The position numbers and the translations under genes were made by a program. Positions 51,521 through 60,047 of a stretch of 64,000 nt of DNA are shown one piece after another; the first letter of the stretch is position 1, and each line of letters starts with the position of its first letter. This stretch comes from Terriglobia bacterium (lineage in GTDB: Bacteria; Acidobacteriota; Terriglobia; Terriglobales; Acidobacteriaceae): NCBI GenBank assembly GCA_020073665.1, contig JAIQEU010000019.1:1-64000 (forward strand), written 5' to 3'. Under the pieces are notes generated by a model. It searched no databases. It had not been told where the DNA came from and saw only the letters and a program-made list of their open reading frames with translations.

Positions 51521-53485
51521 ATGGCCCTGCGGCGCGGTTGGGTGGCTCTCTTCCTCTACTTGAGTTGTGTGTTGTCCTTTGCTGCTACATCGCATCCCAA
51601 CATTATCCTCATCACGCTCGATACCACTCGCGCCGATCGCATGGGCTTTCTGGGCTCGACCCGCGGGCTGACGCCGAATCTGGACGCGGTGGCCAAGCAG
51701 GGCATCGTGTTTTCCCGGGCTTACTCGCACGTCCCCATCACCACCGCGTCGCACACTACCATCCTCACGGGAACCTATCCCCAGTTCAATCATGTGAACG
51801 ATTTCGGCATCCCGTTGGCCAAGAATCTTCCGTATCTCCCGGACCTGCTGCACCAGCACGGGTATCACACTGGAGCGTTCGTGGGTTCGCTCATACTCGA
51901 TCCGCTCGATGGCACTGCACCGGGCTTTGATCGCGGATTCGACGTATACGACGCCGGCTTTCACCTCCGCCGCCACGGCGCGGACCGTTACAAGACGGTC
52001 GAGCGTCGCGCCGGCGATGTGGTGGATCACGCCCTGGGCTGGCTCAGCCAGCTTCCCAACGGCCCCTTCTTCCTGTGGGTGCACTTGTGGGACGCACACG
52101 ATCCATACGATCCCCCGCCGCCGTTCAAAGAGCGCTATGCTTCGCAACCCTACGATGGAGAGATCGCATACGTGGATTCGGCCCTGGGCAAGCTTTTCGC
52201 CGAACTCCGCAAGCATGGCATCTTCGATGAGACCATGATTGTGGTGATGGCGGACCACGGCGAATCGCTGGGTGCGCACGGAGAAAATACGCATGGAGTC
52301 TTTCTCTACGACGAAACTCTGCACGTGCCATTGCTGGTCAAACTGCCGCTGAACCGCACTGCGGGCAAGCGGGTGGAAACCCGCGTCAGCCTGGTGGATG
52401 TAGCCCCAACAATTCTGGGCGAGGCCAGGGTCCCGGTGCCCGAGCAGATGCAGGGAGAGTCGCTGCTGGATACGTTGAAACCGGCCAAGAGCGGCGCGCC
52501 CGAGGACAGGACGGCCTACGCCGAGACCGATTATCCCCACCGGGCATTCGGCTGGAGTTCGCTGCGTGCGATCCGCAGCGGAAAGTATCTCTACATCCAG
52601 TCGCCGGAGCGGGAACTCTACAACCAGTCGTCCGATCCGGCTGAGGTCCACAATCTGGCACCCGGTGCGACCGCGGTAGCCGATACTCTGGCCTCTCAAC
52701 TCCAGGAGTTTCGACGCAAAACCGCGCAGACTCTGGTTGCACTGGCCAAGCCCGATCCAGAGCAGCTGAAGAAGGCGCAAGCACTGGGCTACGTCACCTC
52801 CGATTCTTCTCCTGAGAGCGATAGCAAGAATCTGACAGGCGTAGATCCCAAGAGCAAGATTGAGATCTCCAATCTGCTTCACGACGCCATGTTTGACGTT
52901 GAGGATGCCCGCTACCAGGAGGCGGTTCCCCTGCTCCAGCGTGTGCTGGCGGAGGCGCCTGACATGCCCGTGGCCAACATGCAGTACGGCATGGCGCAGG
53001 CGCGCCTCAAGAATTACGACAAAGCCCTGGGGCCACTGCAGAAAGCCGTGAAATTGCTCCCCGACAACGGCATGGGCCACTACGAACTGGGGCTGGCGCT
53101 GTTTGAGACCGGAGACTGGAAAGCAGCCGCGCCGCAATTCGAGGCTGCGGTGGAGCGCGCGCCGCGGTGGGCCGACGCGCATTTTTCTCTGGCCGCGGTG
53201 TACGCCCGCATCGATCGCGTCCCCGACGCCATGACCGAGCTCGATACCGCTCTTGGCCTGAGTCCCGATCATTACCGCGCCAACTTGCTGCGCGGCCGTA
53301 TTCTCTCGCTGCAGGGCAATCCCGCAGCAGCGGTTCTCAATCTGGAGAAGGCGGTGCAGGTGCAGCCCGATTCCCGCGAAGCGCACGCATTCCTGGCGGA
53401 CGCCTACAACCAACTCGGCCGCGTACTTGATGCCGAGCGCGAGCGAGCCGCAGCCCGGCAGTTGGGCAGTCCTGAAAGACCCTAG
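51521..53485 (+). CDS. Sulfatase/alkaline-phosphatase-fold hydrolase with C-terminal TPR
   Basis: A 654-residue protein. A signal peptide (VALFLYLSCVLSFAA) leads to an alkaline-phosphatase-superfamily domain (about 25-420): NIILITLDTTRADRMGF (first metal site) and VVMADHGESLGAHGE. At the nucleophile position, the usual sulfatase C/S-x-P-x-R is replaced by T-T-A-S-H (Thr74), so a formylglycine cannot form and sulfate-ester hydrolysis by the standard mechanism is not expected. C-terminal TPR repeats (about 450-640: AVPLLQRVLAEAPDMPVANMQYG and similar) end the protein. Such fusions are common in acidobacteria. It ends in a convergent stop overlap (CTAG) with the next gene. Confidence 0.85.
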   Translation: MALRRGWVALFLYLSCVLSFAATSHPNIILITLDTTRADRMGFLGSTRGLTPNLDAVAKQGIVFSRAYSHVPITTASHTTILTGTYPQFNHVNDFGIPLAKNLPYLPDLLHQHGYHTGAFVGSLILDPLDGTAPGFDRGFDVYDAGFHLRRHGADRYKTVERRAGDVVDHALGWLSQLPNGPFFLWVHLWDAHDPYDPPPPFKERYASQPYDGEIAYVDSALGKLFAELRKHGIFDETMIVVMADHGESLGAHGENTHGVFLYDETLHVPLLVKLPLNRTAGKRVETRVSLVDVAPTILGEARVPVPEQMQGESLLDTLKPAKSGAPEDRTAYAETDYPHRAFGWSSLRAIRSGKYLYIQSPERELYNQSSDPAEVHNLAPGATAVADTLASQLQEFRRKTAQTLVALAKPDPEQLKKAQALGYVTSDSSPESDSKNLTGVDPKSKIEISNLLHDAMFDVEDARYQEAVPLLQRVLAEAPDMPVANMQYGMAQARLKNYDKALGPLQKAVKLLPDNGMGHYELGLALFETGDWKAAAPQFEAAVERAPRWADAHFSLAAVYARIDRVPDAMTELDTALGLSPDHYRANLLRGRILSLQGNPAAAVLNLEKAVQVQPDSREAHAFLADAYNQLGRVLDAERERAAARQLGSPERP

Positions 53486-54873
53486 CCGGTCGGATCATCG
53501 CCTTGCGATCGATCCCTGCCAAACCAGGCCGCCGCCAGCACAATTACCACTGGATAACACTCCAAAGTGTAGCGCGGCTCGGGATTTTCCAGCGTCCCGA
53601 GAAACGCCGTGCGCACGATGACGAAGGTCAGCAGCAGTGACAGTGCGGGGCTAAACCTGCCGCGCGCCAACCCCAGGAATGCAGTCATCACATAGAACAG
53701 ACCAATGACGCCCATGCCGACGGCCAGTGCCGACCACTTCGGGTCATCGTCGAATTCCCACCAGCGGCTGTCGGAGGGCAGCATCTCAGTGCGCGGCCGC
53801 AACCACATGTCGGCGATGCGCAGGGCTGGCAGCCACAGGTAGTAACGCACCGGCGCATGCTGGATGCGTTGCGTCGCCAGCGCGGCGAAGCGGGCATCCA
53901 GTTCCGGAGTCACGTGCTGCACATCGTTGTAGTCAGACAGCAGTTGTTCCGTCGCATCGCGCTGCTCTTCCGAGTCAAATGCCCGCAGAGGCAGTTTGTC
54001 CACATCCACATTGCTTCCCGGAACAGCCCAGTACACTTCCTCGACCGAGGCGTATTCCGCGATCCAGGTTTTGATCCATCGATTGAAGCCGGCAGGAACG
54101 AATTCGTTTTCCTCATTGGCATAGCGCGGCGCCAGCGGCTCGAACCGGTGCAGCGTTGCCAGGTTACGCAATGTCCAGGGAACCAGCGGCGCCAGCGCGA
54201 TGGTCGCGATAATCATTGCGGGCCAAATCACCGGCAGAAGTGGGAGCCGGGCTCGCCATCTCCGAAACAGGATCAGGGCCAGATACACCTCGAACGCGAT
54301 CAGCAGCAGACCGCCATCCGGACGCAGCAGGATGGCACCGGCAATCGCAAGCCCGCATCCGGCCCAGGCGCGCTTTTTCCCAGAGTGGAACGCGGCGAGT
54401 CCGACAATGGCGAGGTCGAGTGCCAGGACGGTGAAGAAAACTTCGAGGGTTTCGGTAAGCGCCGCCGCGACGTAGTTAGCCAGAAACGGGCACAGTGCCG
54501 CCAGCAGGAAAACAGTTCGGGTGGCGCGTTCCGAAACCACGCGTCGCGCCACGTCAGCTACCAGGAAGCAGGTACCCAGGTCGACCAGCAGCTGTACGAA
54601 AAGCACCGCGCGGTAGTGCTCCATGCCGAAAAGGGCAAAGATAGCGGCGAGAAACGCCGGGTAACCGGGCAGGCGGATCCAGGTCGGCACGATCGTTGCC
54701 CCGTCGCTTACCGCGTAAACCCCGTGCAGCAGCCAGTTCTTGGCGATGTCGCCATAGATGAAGGAGTCGGTGGTCACGCTGGGGAATCGAACAATGAACA
54801 GCAGCCGCAGCCCAATGGCGGCGAGAGTGACGAGTAAAAAGAAGCGAGGGTATTTGCGCACAATCTGGCGCAC
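53482..54873 (-). CDS. ArnT/GT39-like membrane glycosyltransferase
   Basis: A 463-residue protein with about ten hydrophobic helices, of the GT-C (mannosyltransferase/ArnT-like) type. The first extracytoplasmic loop contains TTDSFIYGDIAKNWLLHGVYA, in which the Asp is the conserved catalytic residue of this fold. It would transfer a sugar from a polyprenyl-phosphate donor outside the membrane. The start is a GTG at 54873. It is transcribed away from the GH18-NodB-GT2 gene across a 130-base divergent spacer, so the two could share regulation; an envelope-sugar role is inferred from that neighbour. Confidence 0.8.
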   Translation of the reverse strand: MRQIVRKYPRFFLLVTLAAIGLRLLFIVRFPSVTTDSFIYGDIAKNWLLHGVYAVSDGATIVPTWIRLPGYPAFLAAIFALFGMEHYRAVLFVQLLVDLGTCFLVADVARRVVSERATRTVFLLAALCPFLANYVAAALTETLEVFFTVLALDLAIVGLAAFHSGKKRAWAGCGLAIAGAILLRPDGGLLLIAFEVYLALILFRRWRARLPLLPVIWPAMIIATIALAPLVPWTLRNLATLHRFEPLAPRYANEENEFVPAGFNRWIKTWIAEYASVEEVYWAVPGSNVDVDKLPLRAFDSEEQRDATEQLLSDYNDVQHVTPELDARFAALATQRIQHAPVRYYLWLPALRIADMWLRPRTEMLPSDSRWWEFDDDPKWSALAVGMGVIGLFYVMTAFLGLARGRFSPALSLLLTFVIVRTAFLGTLENPEPRYTLECYPVVIVLAAAWFGRDRSQGDDPTG

Positions 54874-55003
54874 CCAGCGAATATAGCGCGTTTTGGTTGA
54901 AACTCAACGCTCTACAACTGAGCTCGGAGCCCGGCATCTAACCTTGGGGTCGCGGATTGACCCTGCCCAGTTGGCAGCTTAGGATGGGAATGACTTTCCC
55001 CCC

Positions 55004-58000
55004 ATGACGCAACCCGTCTTCTACGACCCACGACAAGCCCGCTGGAAGAGGCTCCGGCGCTTGTTCGACATCCTTGGCGTCACTGTCACCCTGCTGATCG
55101 TCTTCTTCGTTTACACCGCTTTGCGAAGCGAGTCGCTGCCCGAGTTGTTGTTGCCGGTAGAAAAGCGTCCCTATCACGCACTCAAGGAAAAAGAGAAGGA
55201 GAAAGCAAAGGAAAAGCGCCGGTCGGCAGCACGCCGGGGCCACCGCAAGTCGAAAGGCGCCCCGTCCCAGGTGCCGCTCAATGCCGAGGAAGGAATCCGC
55301 GCCGCATTCTACGTCCCTTGGGACGCGGCCAGCTTCGCTTCTCTTCGCGAGTACGCCCAACAGATCGATTTGCTGTATCCCGAGTGGCTGCACGTACTGA
55401 CCCCGGACGGCCGGTTGCAGGGCGAAGACCCGGAGACGGTCAAATTCTTCGATGTGATGCAGGGCTCCACCGTCCGGACGGTCGATTTCAAGGTCATGTC
55501 ATTCCTCAAGTCGGAAGACATCGGCATGGAAGTCTTCCCCCTGGTCAACAATTTCGACGGCGCCGACTGGGTTGACGTCAGCGGCTTTCTCAACGACGCG
55601 TCTGCCCGGGAACACTTCCGGCATCAGATGGACGCTTTCCTGGCCAGCGACAAATACCGCGGGCTCATGGTGGATTTCGAAAGTTTTCCCAGGGAAGCCC
55701 AGCCTGGGTACCTGGCCTTGCTGAAGGAACTCTCCGCTGATCTGCATGCCAAAGGTATGAAGCTTTACGTCAGCGTACAAGTCCGCAACGAAGATTTCGA
55801 CTATGCCGCAGTGGCGGCGCCCGCGGACGGCGTTGTGCTGATGAACTATGACGAGCACTATCCCGCGCCGGGTAAGGCCGGCCCGGTGGCCTCGCAGGAC
55901 TGGTTTGTCGGTAACCTGACCGCCGCTAAGCAAAAGATCCCGCAGGACAAGCTGATCTGCGCGATCGGCAACTACGGTTACGACTGGGTGCGCAAGCCCA
56001 AGGGTGGCAAGCTGCCGCCGGATGTGAAAGAGACCATCAACGTTTCGGTGCAGGAAGCGTGGCTGGGAGCGCGCGATTCCGACGAAGACGTGGACTTTGA
56101 TTACGACAGCCTAAACCCGCACTTCAGCTATCTCGATGAGCACAACCTGCAGCACGACGTCTGGTTTCTTGACGCCGTGACCGCGCTTAACCAGATGCGG
56201 GCTGCGCAGGCGGCCGGCATCAATACCTTCGCGCTCTGGCGACTAGGCGCGGAAGACCGCTCGCTGTGGCGGGTGTGGGACCTGCCCAGCGACTCGGAGG
56301 CCCCCGATAAATTGAAGGATGTCCCTCCCGGACAGGATGTCGATATGGAAGGACAGGGTGAGATTCTGAGGATCGAAGCCCGTCCCGCCAATGGACAGCG
56401 GACCCTTACCATTGACCAGGCCAGCGGTCAGATCACGGACCAGACTTTCGAGGAACTGCCGGAACCATACCGCGTCGCCCGCTACGGATACAGCCCCAAC
56501 CAGGTCGCCATTACCTTTGATGATGGCCCCGATCCGGAGTGGACCCCCAAGATCCTCGATGTGCTGAAGCGCGAAAACGCGCCGGCGCTCTTTTTCCTGA
56601 TCGGCATCCAGGCCGACAAGTTCTCCGATGTCACCTCGCGCATTTACCGCGAGGGCCACGAAATCGGGAATCATACCTTTACCCATCCCGATATCAGCAA
56701 CATCTCATCCACGCTGATGAAGCTGGAACTCAATCTCACGGAGCGGTTCTTTGCCAGCCGCCTGGGCATGCGCACCGTCCTGTTCCGCCCGCCATACTCG
56801 ATCGATCAGGAACCGGACACCGCCGACCAGGTGCGCCCCCTGGAATTCACCCAGGACATGGGCTACATCACGGTGGGAGACAAGATTGATCCCAACGACT
56901 GGCGCGAAAACCCGCACCGCACCGCGGAGCACATGGCGGCCGACGTGATCGCGCACTTGCCGCCGTGCGCCCCCAATGACATTGCCTGCGGCAACATCAT
57001 CCTGCTGCACGATGGCGGTGGTGACCGGAGCGAGACCGTGCGCGCTCTGCCCATGATCATCGAAGGTATCCGCGCCAAAGGGTTCCAGATCGTCTCCGTG
57101 TACCAGTTGCTGGGCAAGACCCGCGCCGACGTCATGCCACCGATTCCGGCGAACGAGCGCTGGGCCGCCCGTCTGAACCTGTTTGGCTTTGTCTTGTTCC
57201 CACTGGTGGCCATTGGCATCACCTGGATCTTCTTCGCGGGTGACGTGCTCATGACCGGCCGCCTTCTCTTTGTCGGCGCCTTCGCAATTTTTGATCGCCT
57301 GCGGCAACGACACTTTGGACGGCCAGGAGAGGCCGAGGCCTACCGGCCTGAGGTTGCCGTCCTGGTTCCCGCTTATAACGAAGAGAAGGTGATCGAGCGG
57401 ACGATCCGTGCCGTGCTCGGTTCCAACTATCCCAATCTCCGAGTGATCGTGATTGACGACGGGTCAACCGATCGCACACTGGAAGCGGCACGCCGAGCTT
57501 TTACCCGCGAGCAGGCTTCCGGACAAGTCCTGATCCTGACCAAGCCGAACTCCGGCAAAGCCGACGCTCTTAGTTTTGGCCTGGAGCATCTGCACGACGA
57601 GGAAATCTTCGTCGGCATTGACGCCGACACCATCATCGCTCCCGACGCGATTGCCCGCATGGTGCCCCATTTCCTGAATCCCAAGGTGGGAGCGGTGGCG
57701 GGCAATGCCAAGGTCGGGAACCGGGTGAACCTGTGGACGCGCTGGCAGGCGCTGGAGTACATCACCAGCCAGAACTTCGAACGCCGCGCTCTGAACACGC
57801 TGGGCGCAGTGAGCGTAGTGCCAGGGGCCATCGGCGCCTGGCGCACTGCGGCGGTGCGTGAAGCCGGTGGCTACCACACCGACACTGTTGCCGAGGATGC
57901 TGACCTCACCATGGCCCTGCTACGGCGCGGTTACCGCGTCGAGTATGAAGACCTGGCACTGGCCTTCACCGAGGCCCCAGTCAACGCCAATGGTCTTATG

Positions 58001-58513
58001 CGCCAGAGGTTCCGCTGGTCGTTCGGCATCCTGCAGGCCGTCTGGAAGCATCGCGCGGTGTTTGCCCGCAAGGGCGCGCTGGGATGGGTTGCGCTTCCCA
58101 ACATCGTGATCTTCCAGATCCTGCTGCCGCTGGTGTCACCATTCATCGACTTGGGATTTGTCGTGGGTACACTTCTCTATTACGAGCAGAAGTATTTCCA
58201 TCCCGAATCCACCGATCCGGCCAGTTTCCACAAACTGGTGCTGTTTTTCGCTGCATTCCTGGTCATTGACTTCATCACTTCAGCCATTGCATTCGCCCTG
58301 GAGCGCCGCCTGCCCGAGGCCCGCGAAGATGCCTGGCTACTCAGCCAGGTCTGGCTGCAGCGCTTTGCCTACCGGCAATTGTTCTCGGTGGTGCTGTTCA
58401 AGACTTTGAAACGCGCGATCAAAGGCCAGCGCTTCGCATGGGACAAGCTGGAACGGACGGCGGCGGTAAGCTACCGCCCTGCGGAGAAGGAAGATTCGGT
58501 AAACGTCAGGTAA
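55004..58513 (+). CDS. Three-domain GH18-NodB deacetylase-GT2 glycosyltransferase fusion
   Basis: A 1169-residue membrane protein. One N-terminal helix (LGVTVTLLIVFFVYTAL, about 25-41) is followed by a Lys/Glu-rich linker. Residues about 95-425 are a GH18-like barrel (YRGLMVDFESFP near 217-228 supplies the catalytic D-x-E; GINTFALWRLGAED). Residues about 490-690 are a NodB polysaccharide deacetylase (VAITFDDGPDP, HEIGNHTFTHPDI, RPPYS, ILLHDGG). After a membrane segment (about 725-748), residues about 780-1010 are a GT2 synthase: VLVPAYNEEKV, IDDGSTDRT, GIDADT, AEDADLT and QRFRW. Further helices end it. It looks like PgaB and PgaC combined, suggesting synthesis with modification and trimming of a deacetylated aminoglycan. 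Confidence 0.9.
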   Translation: MTQPVFYDPRQARWKRLRRLFDILGVTVTLLIVFFVYTALRSESLPELLLPVEKRPYHALKEKEKEKAKEKRRSAARRGHRKSKGAPSQVPLNAEEGIRAAFYVPWDAASFASLREYAQQIDLLYPEWLHVLTPDGRLQGEDPETVKFFDVMQGSTVRTVDFKVMSFLKSEDIGMEVFPLVNNFDGADWVDVSGFLNDASAREHFRHQMDAFLASDKYRGLMVDFESFPREAQPGYLALLKELSADLHAKGMKLYVSVQVRNEDFDYAAVAAPADGVVLMNYDEHYPAPGKAGPVASQDWFVGNLTAAKQKIPQDKLICAIGNYGYDWVRKPKGGKLPPDVKETINVSVQEAWLGARDSDEDVDFDYDSLNPHFSYLDEHNLQHDVWFLDAVTALNQMRAAQAAGINTFALWRLGAEDRSLWRVWDLPSDSEAPDKLKDVPPGQDVDMEGQGEILRIEARPANGQRTLTIDQASGQITDQTFEELPEPYRVARYGYSPNQVAITFDDGPDPEWTPKILDVLKRENAPALFFLIGIQADKFSDVTSRIYREGHEIGNHTFTHPDISNISSTLMKLELNLTERFFASRLGMRTVLFRPPYSIDQEPDTADQVRPLEFTQDMGYITVGDKIDPNDWRENPHRTAEHMAADVIAHLPPCAPNDIACGNIILLHDGGGDRSETVRALPMIIEGIRAKGFQIVSVYQLLGKTRADVMPPIPANERWAARLNLFGFVLFPLVAIGITWIFFAGDVLMTGRLLFVGAFAIFDRLRQRHFGRPGEAEAYRPEVAVLVPAYNEEKVIERTIRAVLGSNYPNLRVIVIDDGSTDRTLEAARRAFTREQASGQVLILTKPNSGKADALSFGLEHLHDEEIFVGIDADTIIAPDAIARMVPHFLNPKVGAVAGNAKVGNRVNLWTRWQALEYITSQNFERRALNTLGAVSVVPGAIGAWRTAAVREAGGYHTDTVAEDADLTMALLRRGYRVEYEDLALAFTEAPVNANGLMRQRFRWSFGILQAVWKHRAVFARKGALGWVALPNIVIFQILLPLVSPFIDLGFVVGTLLYYEQKYFHPESTDPASFHKLVLFFAAFLVIDFITSAIAFALERRLPEAREDAWLLSQVWLQRFAYRQLFSVVLFKTLKRAIKGQRFAWDKLERTAAVSYRPAEKEDSVNVR

Positions 58514-58569
58514 CAGGGGACATCTCTCCACTGTCAGCAGCCGGTTTTCCGCCACAACTCACATGTCGT

Positions 58570-58585
58570 TATGACATACGTCACA
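58570..58585. promoter_or_regulatory. CRP-type operator upstream of the tryptophanase
   Basis: TATGA-N6-TCACA differs from the CRP consensus by one base and lies about 48 bases before the tryptophanase start. In E. coli tna expression depends on CRP; here the short distance could also mean repression. Confidence 0.45.
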
Positions 58586-58607
58586 GACAGCTGTGCGCTC
58601 CAGGGGG

Positions 58608-58624
58608 TCTCCTGTAGCAGGAGA
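58608..58624 (+). promoter_or_regulatory. Hairpin burying the tryptophanase ribosome-binding site
   Basis: TCTCCTG, loop TAG, CAGGAGA. The 3' arm contains the AGGAG (58619-58623) that serves the ATG at 58633 (or 58628). The 7-base-pair stem would hide the Shine-Dalgarno sequence in the mRNA. Confidence 0.55.
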
Positions 58625-58632
58625 ACTATGCC

Positions 58633-59997
58633 ATGGCACGAACCGTCATCGAGCCTTTCCGCATCAAGAGCGTCGAACCCATCCGCTGGACTACGCGCGA
58701 ACAACGCGAACAACTGCTGCGAGCCGCGCACTACAACCTGTTTCTGCTACCCGCGGACGACGTTCTGATCGATCTGCTCACCGACTCCGGCACCGGCGCC
58801 ATGTCGACCCACCAGTGGGCGGCGATTATGGAAGGCGACGAGAGTTACGCCGGCAGCAAGAGCTTCACCCGCTTCCGGGACTCCGTCCAGGACATCTTCG
58901 GCTACCGCCACGTGATTCCCACCCACCAGGGCCGCGCCGCCGAACGCATCCTGTTCAGCGTGATGTGCAAGAAGGGCGACATCGTTCCCAACAACACTCA
59001 CTTCGATACCACGCGTGCCAACGTCGAATTCGTCGGCGCCGAGGCCGTAGACCTGGTCATTGAGGAAGGCAAGCATCCCAGCCTGGTACATCCCTTCAAA
59101 GGCAACATGGATGTAGAGGCGCTGGAAACCGTGATCAACCGGGTAGGCCGGGAGCGTATTCCCCTGGTCATGCTCACCGTGACCAACAATTCCGGCGGGG
59201 GCCAGCCGGTTTCCATGGACAACGTTCGTCAGGTCAGCGCAGTCTGCCGGCGCAATCGCATCCCGCTCTACTTTGACGCCTGTCGTTTCGCTGAGAACGC
59301 CTACTTCATCAAGTTGCGAGAGCCAGGGTACGAGTCGAAAACGCCCAAGCAAATCGCGCAGGAGATGTTCAGCTACGGCGAGGGTTGCACCATGTCGGCC
59401 AAGAAAGACGGCATGGCCAACATCGGCGGTTTCCTGTGTACCAACGACGAAATGCTTGCCCAGCAGGAGAAGGATTTGCTAATCCTTACCGAAGGCTATC
59501 CCACCTACGGCGGCCTTGCCGGACGCGACCTCGAGGCCGTCGCCGTTGGGTTGCAGGAAGCGCTGGAAGAAGACTATTTGCGCTACCGGATTGCCTCGAC
59601 CGCTTACCTGGGAAACCACATTGCAGAGCAGGGTGTACCCATCGTGCAGCCGCCGGGCGGACACGCCGTCTACCTTGATGCTCGCGCTTTCCTGCCGCAT
59701 ATCCCGCCGGAGCAATTCCCAGGCGTGGCACTGGCCACGGAACTTTACCTGGAAGGTGGAATTCGTTCGGTTGAGATTGGCGGGCTGATGTTCGGCGCCG
59801 CCGCCAAGATGGATCTGGTGCGCCTGGCCATCCCCCGCCGCGTTTACACCCAGAGCCACATCGATTACGTGGTCGAGGTCATCCTGGAAGTCTGGAAGCG
59901 GCGGGAACAAATTCAAGGATTGCGTCTCACCTACGAAGCCCCATTCCTGCGACACTTTACCGCAAGGTTGGAACCCGTAGAAGTAGGAGTGGTGTAG
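58633..59997 (+). CDS. Tryptophanase-like beta-eliminating lyase (tryptophan indole-lyase)
   Basis: A 454-residue PLP enzyme of the tryptophanase/tyrosine phenol-lyase family. EPFRIKSVEP, IDLLTDSGTGAMS, YAGSKSF, IPTHQGRAAE and SAKKDGMANIGGFL (PLP lysine) are all present. Two specificity positions point to tryptophan: HFDTTRANV has Asp where tyrosine phenol-lyase has Thr124, and GIRSVEIGG has Ile in place of Arg381 of the phenol-lyase. It would split tryptophan to indole, pyruvate and ammonia. It is alone, without tnaC or a tnaB permease. The ATG at 58633 lies nine bases from AGGAG; ATG 58628 is out of frame with it. Confidence 0.9.
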   Translation: MARTVIEPFRIKSVEPIRWTTREQREQLLRAAHYNLFLLPADDVLIDLLTDSGTGAMSTHQWAAIMEGDESYAGSKSFTRFRDSVQDIFGYRHVIPTHQGRAAERILFSVMCKKGDIVPNNTHFDTTRANVEFVGAEAVDLVIEEGKHPSLVHPFKGNMDVEALETVINRVGRERIPLVMLTVTNNSGGGQPVSMDNVRQVSAVCRRNRIPLYFDACRFAENAYFIKLREPGYESKTPKQIAQEMFSYGEGCTMSAKKDGMANIGGFLCTNDEMLAQQEKDLLILTEGYPTYGGLAGRDLEAVAVGLQEALEEDYLRYRIASTAYLGNHIAEQGVPIVQPPGGHAVYLDARAFLPHIPPEQFPGVALATELYLEGGIRSVEIGGLMFGAAAKMDLVRLAIPRRVYTQSHIDYVVEVILEVWKRREQIQGLRLTYEAPFLRHFTARLEPVEVGVV

Positions 59998-60047
59998 CGC
60001 CGCCGTCCGAACGGCCAAGGCTTAGGTGCCCGAGAGAGAAACCGTTC

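Noticed and set aside
51398-53413. Long antisense frame (671 codons) opposite the sulfatase-like gene
   Set aside because: High-G+C shadow frame; the plus-strand protein carries clear domain motifs and the antisense has none.
51521-53485. Classical sulfatase
   Set aside because: C/S-x-P-x-R signature is missing.
58633-59997. Tyrosine phenol-lyase
   Set aside because: Thr124 and Arg381 equivalents are Asp and Ile, as in tryptophanase.
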